This document shows, piece by piece, positions 8,114 to 14,958 of a DNA stretch of 64,000 nt; the stretch's first letter is position 1, and each line of letters opens with the position of its first letter. Origin of the DNA: PSRI01 sp041484195 (GTDB lineage Bacteria > Bacteroidota > Bacteroidia > Chitinophagales > Chitinophagaceae). The notes beneath the pieces are model-generated. The model made no database searches. It was not told the DNA's origin and was given only the letters and a program-made list of their open reading frames with translations. Where the stretch lies: contig JBGPHC010000006.1 of the NCBI GenBank assembly GCA_041484195.1, positions 1-64,000 on the forward strand. The letters are read 5' to 3'. The translations under genes and the position numbers were made by a program.

Positions 8114-8845
8114 TCATAATAGCCTTTTATTATTTCCAATATCTTCGATTTTTGGTTTATTGTATTTCATTTGATCCATCTCACTCAGTTGTGAATGCGT
8201 TAACTGTTGCAGTTCATTAGTTATAATGTTACAAATCTCATCATATTGAGTCTTTACATAAGTTTCAGTCCTATTTATTAATACTCGTAGGTTACTAATA
8301 TTTTCACCTGAACATGTTTCCCCTTCCGCAGCAAGACAAATTATCTTTGCAATTTTATACTCTGCATCTTTTTCATTTAAAATTGCTCCAGGTATAGCTT
8401 GGGATATACTGTTTTCATCATGAACAATATTTTTATTTCTGAGGTTAAGAAAGTAATTGAAAACTTCCTGCCCTTCGACATCCCCTTTTAATACTTGCGT
8501 TGATTGCAATTGGGATGGTCGTCCTTTGTTACTTGTATAACATTTCATAACGAGAATTATGGCCATTCTCCATAACATTCTCCTTATAAAATTGTCTTCG
8601 GGGTATAATATCAAATTATTCAAACATTCGGAAGCATTATTTAAATCCGCTAAATGAAGTGCTAAATCAGCTAGTCTTCCTGGTTTTTTTCCTTTTAAAT
8701 GGATTATTTTTTCGGAATTCGGGAAATCAGGTAAATAGAATCTATCGTTCGAATGTTCAATCTTGTAATATTCCACTTTAATGTTTATTTTAATGATTTC
8801 AAAACATTTTCTTAAGACTATTGATGAATATTCTTGCCGCTTCAA
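8114..8845 (-). CDS. HEPN-like hypothetical protein
   Basis: 243 aa. The most telling block is LNLRNKNIVHDENS (about residues 131-144). R-N-x4-H matches the RX4-6H signature, with a polar residue after the arginine, of HEPN ribonuclease-type domains found in abortive-infection and toxin-antitoxin systems. The surrounding sequence is helical, as in HEPN folds. The start is a TTG, since no ATG occurs in frame before the middle of the protein. It lies 61 bp downstream of the exonuclease gene on the same strand and is likely the last gene of that cluster. A non-catalytic HEPN relative is the alternative. Confidence 0.7.
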   Translation of the reverse strand: MKRQEYSSIVLRKCFEIIKINIKVEYYKIEHSNDRFYLPDFPNSEKIIHLKGKKPGRLADLALHLADLNNASECLNNLILYPEDNFIRRMLWRMAIILVMKCYTSNKGRPSQLQSTQVLKGDVEGQEVFNYFLNLRNKNIVHDENSISQAIPGAILNEKDAEYKIAKIICLAAEGETCSGENISNLRVLINRTETYVKTQYDEICNIITNELQQLTHSQLSEMDQMKYNKPKIEDIGNNKRLL

Positions 8846-8906
8846 TAGAGAGTGTCAATGTTCTAATATAAAAAAAACTTTCACAGTTCTTGTCAATGGA
8901 AAATTC

Positions 8907-9521
8907 TTACTCAAATAAGTTTGGCAAATTTTTCTGCCCTTTATGCTTTATTCCAGCATTTTTAGAAATGATCCTTAAAAGTGTGCTGAAAAGTTTTGCT
9001 GTAGCAATGGCATCTCCTAAAGCTGAGTGTCTGCCTTCTACCTGTATTCCAAAATAATCAAATGCCTCTTGAGAAGATATTTTTTTTTGTTTCAACCTTC
9101 CTGATAAGTATAAGTAGTATAGAATAGTTGCTGTGTCAACATATCTATGGGAGAATCTTTGAAAATAGTTATAGTTATTCGAAACTAGGAAATGCTTAAA
9201 GAAATTAACATCGAAATTGATATTATGTCCTCCTAGAGTAATTTTTTCCTCTTTAGAAAAATGGTGAGACAAGAAGTTCTCTAATTCTTTTATTGCATCT
9301 TTTGGGCTTAATGCGAATTTTTTGTGCTCTTCTATGATAATTCCATTTATCTCAAGAGCCTTACTTGTAACATTTAGAATTCCATCATTTATTAGGATTT
9401 CCCTTTTGTCAGTTATTTCAAATTCTTGCCAAATTACAAGGCCTATTGATAAAAGACTATTCTTTAACGGGTCTATTCCACCAGTTTCAGTGTCAATAAA
9501 AAGTATTTTATCAGGCCTCAT
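8907..9521 (-). CDS. DEDDh 3'-5' exonuclease (DnaQ/RNase T-like)
   Basis: 204 aa. All three exonuclease motifs are present: ExoI FIDTETGG (Asp10 and Glu12), ExoII GHNINFDVNFF (about residue 105) and ExoIII GRHSALGDAIAT with the DEDDh histidine and final aspartate. The protein is a stand-alone nuclease domain of the polymerase III epsilon type with no polymerase or BRCT partner. Its start overlaps the end of the membrane-protein gene by 11 bp, so the two are translationally coupled. Single-strand DNA or RNA is the expected substrate. A defence role is inferred from the island context. Confidence 0.9.
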   Translation of the reverse strand: MRPDKILFIDTETGGIDPLKNSLLSIGLVIWQEFEITDKREILINDGILNVTSKALEINGIIIEEHKKFALSPKDAIKELENFLSHHFSKEEKITLGGHNINFDVNFFKHFLVSNNYNYFQRFSHRYVDTATILYYLYLSGRLKQKKISSQEAFDYFGIQVEGRHSALGDAIATAKLFSTLLRIISKNAGIKHKGQKNLPNLFE

Positions 9522-10413
9522 TCAGTTTCTTCTTATTCAAAAAGTAATACAAAGATACTAATGTTTCATTTCCGCATAAAGTCCAATATCTTTTATATTT
9601 ATAGTGGAAAGTAAACGAAAGCAGGCAAGAAGTTATGAATATTAATGAGTTCATTTTTGAAAGTTCAGGGGAAATGTAAGGTGCTGATTCTAAAAAAAAA
9701 TAATGAAAATAAAAAGTTGTAAAAATGAATATAAAAGCTAACGAGCGATATAGATTATATTTTGCGAGAAAAAAGTCTGATAATGATTTTATGTCCTCTT
9801 GACTGTTCAAAATCTTTGACAATTTATACAATGAATACCACTTATCAGGGTAAGTTGTTTCTAGCTTAGCATTTATAATATTAATGCAATAAGTTCTTAA
9901 TTGATCATTGTCTTTAAAGTAGTATGGAGGGTCGAATACGAAAATTTTATTCAAAATACTTTTTAGTGGGGAGAATAATTTCTTGAAATTGGCGTATATG
10001 GTTGATTTAGAAAGTTCTTTTCCAAAAATCCAGAAAATGAGTTTATTTAAAAGTGATTTAAAAAGTGTATAAATCAGATTCGCAATTTTATTTAAGAAAT
10101 TGTCGAATATTGCAACCATGATTTCATACAGAATAATGGAAAAGACTTTGACTAAATGCCCAAGTAAGTAAGCGAAAATGATCATTATAGTTATTGTCAA
10201 ATTTGTGTTTTTTGCAAATTGTTTTAAAAGAACGGGAATAAACGTTGCCATTCCTGAAAGAATGAATGAATTGTCAATTACTTGCTGAGGGACTTTTGAA
10301 AGATCTAGGAAATAAATGGGCGAAATTAGAATTAATGAAAAAATTATACCAGGAAGAATTAACCCTAGTATATCGAATATGAAGTTTTCAATTTTAGAGA
10401 AAAAATCGCTCAT
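9511..10413 (-). CDS. Hypothetical membrane protein coupled to the exonuclease
   Basis: 300 aa. Hydrophobic segments lie near residues 12-36 (FIFDILGLILPGIIFSLILI), 72-102 (TITIMIIFAYLLGHLVKVFS), 226-246 (SLAFIFIFTTFYFHYFFL) and 260-275. Between the second and third is a soluble stretch of roughly 120 residues (FDPPYYFKDNDQLRTYCINI). No known motif is recognised. It overlaps the upstream 65-aa gene by 4 bp (ATGA) and the downstream exonuclease by 11 bp. That coupling suggests the membrane protein, the nuclease and the small protein work together, for example as membrane sensor and effector. Confidence 0.85.
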   Translation of the reverse strand: MSDFFSKIENFIFDILGLILPGIIFSLILISPIYFLDLSKVPQQVIDNSFILSGMATFIPVLLKQFAKNTNLTITIMIIFAYLLGHLVKVFSIILYEIMVAIFDNFLNKIANLIYTLFKSLLNKLIFWIFGKELSKSTIYANFKKLFSPLKSILNKIFVFDPPYYFKDNDQLRTYCINIINAKLETTYPDKWYSLYKLSKILNSQEDIKSLSDFFLAKYNLYRSLAFIFIFTTFYFHYFFLESAPYISPELSKMNSLIFITSCLLSFTFHYKYKRYWTLCGNETLVSLYYFLNKKKLNEA

Positions 10414-10607
10414 AATACAAGCTGTATTTTATAGAGGCCAGTAATATACGAACTTTTTTTGCCGGTTATGGCTAAGTCAAATTTAGTGGAGCTATCTTTA
10501 ATTTCATTGTGCGTATGAATTATCCATATTGATTTGAGTTTTCTTTGGGCAATTGTAGGATATCTCGATATGCGATATTTTGAGTATGCAGTAGATTCAA
10601 AATTCAT
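10410..10607 (-). CDS. Small hypothetical protein heading the membrane/exonuclease operon
   Basis: 65 aa from an ATG at 10607, rich in basic and polar residues (YPTIAQRKLKSIWIIHTHNE, SSTKFDLAITGKKSSY). Its stop overlaps the ATG of the membrane protein in a 4-bp ATGA, which supports a real, translationally coupled gene. No family is recognised. It is the first gene inside the right end of the element. Confidence 0.6.
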   Translation of the reverse strand: MNFESTAYSKYRISRYPTIAQRKLKSIWIIHTHNEIKDSSTKFDLAITGKKSSYITGLYKIQLVL

Positions 10608-10667
10608 TTTTTATTCATATTTGGAAGTCTATACTAAAGATTGTTTTTTAGGAATTTCACATATTGT

Positions 10668-10687
10668 TTAAACCATGTTTAAACCAG
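10668..10687 (+). repeat. Right copy of 20-bp direct repeat, likely integrase arm-type site
   Basis: Identical base for base and in orientation to 540-559. It lies 51 bp inside the tRNA end of the element and about 60 bp upstream of the minus-strand cargo operon. Taken with the left copy, it suggests paired binding sites for integrase or excisionase at both ends. Confidence 0.75.
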
Positions 10688-10697
10688 CCAAATAAAA

Positions 10698-10725
10698 AAG
10701 GGTTTCAGAATCCTCTGAAACCCTT
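10698..10725 (-). terminator. Rho-independent terminator of the restored tRNA-Val
   Basis: A perfect 12-bp stem (AAGGGTTTCAGA) with a 4-nt loop is followed on the minus strand by a run of six T. It lies on the element side of the att site, so the element supplies a new terminator to the tRNA it interrupted. Confidence 0.8.
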
Positions 10726-10737
10726 GCCTGTATTTGG

Positions 10738-10812
10738 TGGGAGCACACGGGTTCGAACCGTGGACCCTCTGCTTGTAAGGCAGATGCTCTGAACCAGCTG
10801 AGCTATGCTCCC
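10738..10812 (-). tRNA. tRNA-Val (anticodon TAC), restored by the element
   Basis: A complete cloverleaf can be drawn. The acceptor stem is GGGAGCA with TGCTCCC, the D stem GCTC/GAGC, the anticodon stem TCTGC/GCAGA with loop CTTACAA giving anticodon TAC, and the T arm CACGG-TTCGAAC-CCGTG. The discriminator is A at 10738, and CCA is encoded at 10735-10737. The 5' half is chromosomal, and the 3' part from about 10784 downward came with the integrated element. Confidence 0.96.
10739..10784 (-). repeat. attR: 3' part of tRNA-Val supplied by the element
   Basis: The 46-bp partner of 380-425, with a single mismatch (10761). It restores a functional tRNA 3' end after integration. Confidence 0.93.
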
Positions 10813-10829
10813 TAATTTTGCAGGGATTG

Positions 10830-10860
10830 CAAAGATAAGGGTTGCATCATTTCTGCAAAA
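10830..10860 (-). promoter_or_regulatory. Bacteroidota-type promoter of tRNA-Val
   Basis: On the minus strand, TTTTG (10856-10860), an 18-nt spacer and TATCTTTG (10830-10837) match the Bacteroidota primary sigma consensus TTTG / TAnnTTTG. The predicted start lies about ten bases before the mature 5' end at 10812. Confidence 0.7.
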
Positions 10861-10879
10861 TTTTTTTCATATTTGAACT

Positions 10880-11455
10880 ATGGAAAAACCTAAGAGCTAT
10901 TGCGAAGCCGTCTGGCAAATGGACAAGAATAATGTGCATGTCCACTATCATGATAAGGAATATGGCTTCCCCATTCACGATGATAACCTGCTATTCGCGC
11001 GACTGGTATTGGAAATCAACCAGGCCGGACTGAGCTGGACCACCATCCTCAATAAAAAGGACAATTTCTTCGAGGCCTTCGACAATTTTGAGATCGGGAA
11101 AGTGGCCTCATATAATGAGAAGAAAATATTGAAACTCCTGCAAAACGAGGGCATCATTCGTAACCGCCTGAAAATAGAATCCGTAATCGCGAATGCCAAG
11201 CGAATCAAAACCATACAGAAAGAATCCGGCTCCTTTGAAAAATGGCTCAATAACCATCATCCCCGCGCCAGGGAGGAATGGGTGAAGATCTTTAAGTCGC
11301 AATTCCGATTCACTGGTGGCGAGATCGTGAATGAATTCCTTCAGAGTACAGGATACCTGAAAGGAGCACATATCGAAAGCTGCCCCATCTTTAGAAAAGT
11401 GCTGCAAAGGAAACCCGCATGGGCCATAAAGGAAAAGACTCACGGGAATAGTTGA
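10880..11455 (+). CDS. tag: DNA-3-methyladenine glycosylase I
   Basis: 191 aa, usual length for Tag. It removes 3-methyladenine from alkylated DNA to start base excision repair. Family features are visible: the N-terminal Cys and HYHDKEYGFPIHDD block, the catalytic-pocket stretch FARLVLEINQAGLSWTTIL, the HhH-like middle, and the C-terminal KGAHIESCPIF, whose His and Cys complete the zinc site. It faces away from the tRNA, 67 bp from it, and is the first chromosomal gene beyond the element. Confidence 0.95.
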   Translation: MEKPKSYCEAVWQMDKNNVHVHYHDKEYGFPIHDDNLLFARLVLEINQAGLSWTTILNKKDNFFEAFDNFEIGKVASYNEKKILKLLQNEGIIRNRLKIESVIANAKRIKTIQKESGSFEKWLNNHHPRAREEWVKIFKSQFRFTGGEIVNEFLQSTGYLKGAHIESCPIFRKVLQRKPAWAIKEKTHGNS

Positions 11456-11539
11456 TTTCCGTACTTTCATGAACCGGAATGACATTCTTAACTGATATGG
11501 CTGTTCCTCATCTTCATAATCTAACGCAGCATTCACTGT

Positions 11540-13342
11540 ATGAACCCCAACAGGCAGCCCGCTTCCGTTTACGAAGAACAACTTGCCCATTTTCAATCTA
11601 TATGCTATGGCCTCCGGCAAAAAAGCAAGCGATATGGCTGGATTCGCCTGCTATCCATCCTGGTTCCCTTTATCCTGGCCTATGCCTTTCTCCCCCACCA
11701 GCTCAGTTGGTTCCTTGGCTGCATGCTGATCCTGATCATATTATTCCTCTATGTGGTTTCCGTGGATACAAACAATGATCAACTCATCCAGCACTATGAA
11801 AGGCTGATAGCCATTAATGAAGAGGAGTTGAAGATCCTGAATCATTCGTATACCGATCGCGATGATGGCAAGGAATGGGAACCGGCCCTGCATGCCTATG
11901 CGGCGGATATGGACCTCTTTGGGAAATTCTCCCTCTATCAATACATCAACCGATGCGAATCACAACAGGGTCAAAGCCTCCTGGCCGACCACCTGCTGGA
12001 GCCATTACCTTTTGAACATATCAAAGAATATCAGGAAGCCATCCGTGAACTGGAACCCCAACTGGAATGGCGACAACAGTTGCAATCATTCGCGCGTTCC
12101 GCGAAATTTTCTCTTTCTACCGAGGAAAGAATAAAGGGCTGGCTGCAGCAGGAAGACAAAACAATCAATACCCGGTTTTGGAAACCGGTCAGCTATATTT
12201 ATCCGCTTATCCCATTGGCTGGTGTGATATTGTATTCGTCCGAACTCATTTCCCTGCCCGTTTTCCTCCTGGTAATGTTCCTTTGCTATAGTTTTGCTAC
12301 GCAGTATTCCAAGAGGGTAAATGCAATTCACGGCAATGTTTCCAGGATTGAACCCGAGATTTACAGCCTGCAGCAACAGATCATGCACCTCGAGAAGCAG
12401 CCATTTAAGTCGGCCCTCCTGCAGCAGATGCAAAAATTAATCCAGGGCACTCATCAAAAAGCGTCGGCAGAACTATTGGCGCTGCAAAAAATATTGTACC
12501 GGTTTGATTTCCGTCTCAATATGCTGATGGGCCCGCTGATGAATATTTTCCTGCTATGGGATATCAGGCAAATGATCAGCCTGCAGGGCTGGAAAAATCA
12601 AAACAAGGAACTACTTCGGACCTGGATTGAAGGAATGGCGGCTATGGAAGTGCTCAACAGCCTGGCGGTGTTGGCTTTCAATCATCCCCAATATTGCTTT
12701 CCCAATTTTTCGGGGGCTGACTTCTTTTTTGAGGCGAAAGGACTAGGGCATCCGCTGATCCCTTCTTTCAGGAGGATTGACAATGACTGCAGCATATCGG
12801 GCACAGGGCAGATCATGCTGATCACGGGCTCTAATATGGCAGGGAAAAGCACCTTTCTGAGAAGTGTGGGTGTGAACACGGTCCTGGCCATGATGGGCGC
12901 GCCCGTCTGCGCCAGCTCACTAACGCTGTCGCCTACTCGATTGATCAGCAGCATGCGCATCGCGGATAACCTGGCAGAAAACACCTCCACTTTTTATGCG
13001 GAGCTCAAGAAGCTTCAAATGATCATTGGAAAGGTGAACCGCCAAGAAAAGATTTTTATTCTGCTGGATGAGATCCTGAGGGGCACCAATTCCCTCGACC
13101 GGCATACGGGTTCCGCGGCCTTTCTCAAACAGCTCGTGCAGGAAAAAGCTGTGGCCATTGTGGCTACTCACGATATTGAATTGTCAAGCCTGGCTGAAGA
13201 ATATCCTGCTGCCATCCACAATTATCATTTCGACGTTCAGGTATCGGGAGAGGAGCTGTATTTTGATTATAAGTTAAAGACCGGAATATGCAGGAGCATG
13301 AATGCTTCCATCCTGATGAAAAAAATCGGGATCCGCGTTTGA
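11540..13342 (+). CDS. Membrane-anchored MutS-family ATPase
   Basis: 600 aa. The C-terminus is a MutS domain V ATPase: Walker A GSNMAGKSTFLRS (about residue 430), Walker B and D-loop LLDEILRGTNSLDRHTG (about 508) and the switch ATHDIELSSL. The N-terminus lacks the mismatch-recognition domain of MutS. It carries hydrophobic segments instead (LLSILVPFILAYAFLPHQLS near residue 40, a pair near residues 218-250). This architecture is recurrent in Bacteroidota and is often annotated as a DNA mismatch repair protein, but membrane location and loss of domain I make ordinary mismatch repair doubtful. The substrate is unknown. Confidence 0.85.
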   Translation: MNPNRQPASVYEEQLAHFQSICYGLRQKSKRYGWIRLLSILVPFILAYAFLPHQLSWFLGCMLILIILFLYVVSVDTNNDQLIQHYERLIAINEEELKILNHSYTDRDDGKEWEPALHAYAADMDLFGKFSLYQYINRCESQQGQSLLADHLLEPLPFEHIKEYQEAIRELEPQLEWRQQLQSFARSAKFSLSTEERIKGWLQQEDKTINTRFWKPVSYIYPLIPLAGVILYSSELISLPVFLLVMFLCYSFATQYSKRVNAIHGNVSRIEPEIYSLQQQIMHLEKQPFKSALLQQMQKLIQGTHQKASAELLALQKILYRFDFRLNMLMGPLMNIFLLWDIRQMISLQGWKNQNKELLRTWIEGMAAMEVLNSLAVLAFNHPQYCFPNFSGADFFFEAKGLGHPLIPSFRRIDNDCSISGTGQIMLITGSNMAGKSTFLRSVGVNTVLAMMGAPVCASSLTLSPTRLISSMRIADNLAENTSTFYAELKKLQMIIGKVNRQEKIFILLDEILRGTNSLDRHTGSAAFLKQLVQEKAVAIVATHDIELSSLAEEYPAAIHNYHFDVQVSGEELYFDYKLKTGICRSMNASILMKKIGIRV

Positions 13343-13354
13343 TTGTTTACTGAT

Positions 13355-14263
13355 TCATGGCTGCTTTAGAATTTCAACTCTCCATTCGGGTCCCGACGAA
13401 ACTCTGTATTTCTCCGAAAAATTTCCCTGGTTCAATGCAAAAGAAAGATTCAGAAGACTATTCAGGTAACACAGTTCTTTTCCTGGCGGCACCGAAGAAA
13501 AGCTGGCAACGTATGGAATCGCCCCTTCAAAGATCAATTTATCCTGGTGCAGGATCCTCACCCGGATGACGTCTCCGAATTTCAATGCCAGCAGGGAGAA
13601 AATGGAGTCATTGATATTCGTCCATACGTTGCCGTATTGAATGTCGAGTATTGGTATGGAACCTTTCAATATCCCGCTTTGAAAGGAGGGCTTCTGGTAC
13701 AGAATACTGATCACTTTATTGGGAAGTAGTGGACCTACCTGCTCAAAACTAATAGCGCCCGCTGCCAGCCTTGCGCCAGTATAGGCATATACATCGCGGC
13801 CATGAAAAGTGTAGGATTTGCCGGAATTTTTCAGTCTGTTCAGGTTCTCATCAATTTCCCTCAGGGATTCAATACCCAGGGATTCCGCCACCAGCGTGAG
13901 TGTGCCATTATCCGGCGTCACAAAAAAAAGCCCCGACCGGGTTTTGAGCACCACTGATTTGCGTTGCGAACCCACACCCGGATCCACCACCGACACAAAA
14001 ACTGTTCCCCTGGGCCAGAAAGAAGCTGACTGCTGCAGACGGTAGGCCGCTTCCCAGATATTGTATGGAGGAATTTCATGCGTGAGGTCGAATAATTTCA
14101 GATCCCGTGAAACGCCCATGGCCACTCCTTTCATGGCAGCTACGGCTCCATCTTTGAGGCCAAAATCAGATTGAAATACGACTATACCGTTTTGCCCGAC
14201 TGTAGAGAGCTGCAGGCAGGTCAGGCAAATCATCAAAAGCAGTAAGCGATAAAATTTCATCAT
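13355..14263 (-). CDS. Exported SAM hydrolase-like protein (DUF62 family)
   Basis: 302 aa from the ATG at 14263. An upstream ATG at 14311 is possible, but the signal peptide MMKFYRLLLLMICLTCLQLS favours this one. Family motifs are clear: VFQSDFGLKDG, DLTHEIPP, VVDPGVGS, TPDNGTL and HGRDVYAYTGA. The DUF62/SalL family splits S-adenosylmethionine with water or halide into adenosine derivatives and methionine. A signal peptide is unexpected for a SAM-using enzyme, so its substrate in the periplasm is unclear. It converges with the MutS-like gene, 12 bp apart. Confidence 0.88.
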   Translation of the reverse strand: MMKFYRLLLLMICLTCLQLSTVGQNGIVVFQSDFGLKDGAVAAMKGVAMGVSRDLKLFDLTHEIPPYNIWEAAYRLQQSASFWPRGTVFVSVVDPGVGSQRKSVVLKTRSGLFFVTPDNGTLTLVAESLGIESLREIDENLNRLKNSGKSYTFHGRDVYAYTGARLAAGAISFEQVGPLLPNKVISILYQKPSFQSGILKGSIPILDIQYGNVWTNINDSIFSLLALKFGDVIRVRILHQDKLIFEGAIPYVASFSSVPPGKELCYLNSLLNLSFALNQGNFSEKYRVSSGPEWRVEILKQP

Positions 14264-14417
14264 TATAATCCATTGAAGAAACAAATGTAAGCGGATCGGA
14301 GTAGGAATCAAATGGGTCCACTAATTTAGTGCCGCTATCCTGCATAAGATCTATTCAAACAAAGAAATAACCACTCCATTTTAGAAACATATTATTATTG
14401 AAATTAAAACCTGATTT

Positions 14418-14882
14418 ATGCACAAATCCATTCTTCCCAATCCATGCCGCCTGATTTGTCTGGCAATCATGCTCTTTTTCATGAGACCGGTACTACTGGC
14501 GCAGAACGCATCCAAACCGACCGACGAATCTTTCACTGTTGAAGGTTACTATAAGGTCAAATGGGGATACGCGGATGAATTCATCAGCCTGTACAAGAAG
14601 AACCACTACCCATTGTTGAAGAAATTGCTGCAAAAAGGAGACCTCCTCTCATTAAAAGCGGAGAAACCCAGACTACATAGCAGCGAAGAAAGCCGGTGGG
14701 ATTATAAGATCATCCTGGTTTTTAAAAATGTGCAACTGGCATATGATAACAATCTGACTGATCCCTATAAAAAAACTTTGTTTCCCGACCAGGCAAGCTA
14801 TGAAAAGGAGGAACAAAGACGTTTCGAAATATTGCTGGCCCATTGGGATGTGACGGTGCAGCAGGTTGACCTGGAACATTAA
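14418..14882 (+). CDS. Hypothetical exported protein
   Basis: 154 aa with a signal peptide (CLAIMLFFMRPVLLAQNASK). The mature part (FTVEGYYKVKWGYADEFISL, KILVF-like beta strand, then a basic/acidic C-terminus) resembles small Bacteroidota periplasmic proteins with a dimeric alpha-beta-barrel-like pattern. No catalytic residues can be assigned. It stands alone between a minus-strand gene and the two-component cluster. Confidence 0.75.
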   Translation: MHKSILPNPCRLICLAIMLFFMRPVLLAQNASKPTDESFTVEGYYKVKWGYADEFISLYKKNHYPLLKKLLQKGDLLSLKAEKPRLHSSEESRWDYKIILVFKNVQLAYDNNLTDPYKKTLFPDQASYEKEEQRRFEILLAHWDVTVQQVDLEH

Positions 14883-14958
14883 ACATCCAAGGCGACTTCA
14901 TGACAGTATTTGAATAGCCAGCTTACATCACTGACCGAATCTGGAGATATTTTTTATG

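Larger units (their letters stand above)
380..10784. mobile_element. Integrative element in tRNA-Val, satellite- or island-like
   Basis: The limits are set by the duplicated tRNA-Val 3' segment (380-425 and 10739-10784), with an integrase gene just inside the left end and a perfect 20-bp direct repeat inside both ends. The interior is clearly more AT-rich than the flanking chromosome. The core module is integrase, an unknown 254-aa protein, an excisionase-like HTH and an SF3-type ATPase, followed by about 6 kb of mixed cargo. No relaxase, conjugation, capsid, portal or terminase gene is visible, so any transfer would need a helper phage or conjugative element. Calling it a phage satellite is inference; a non-mobile or mobilizable island is the alternative. 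Confidence 0.9.
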
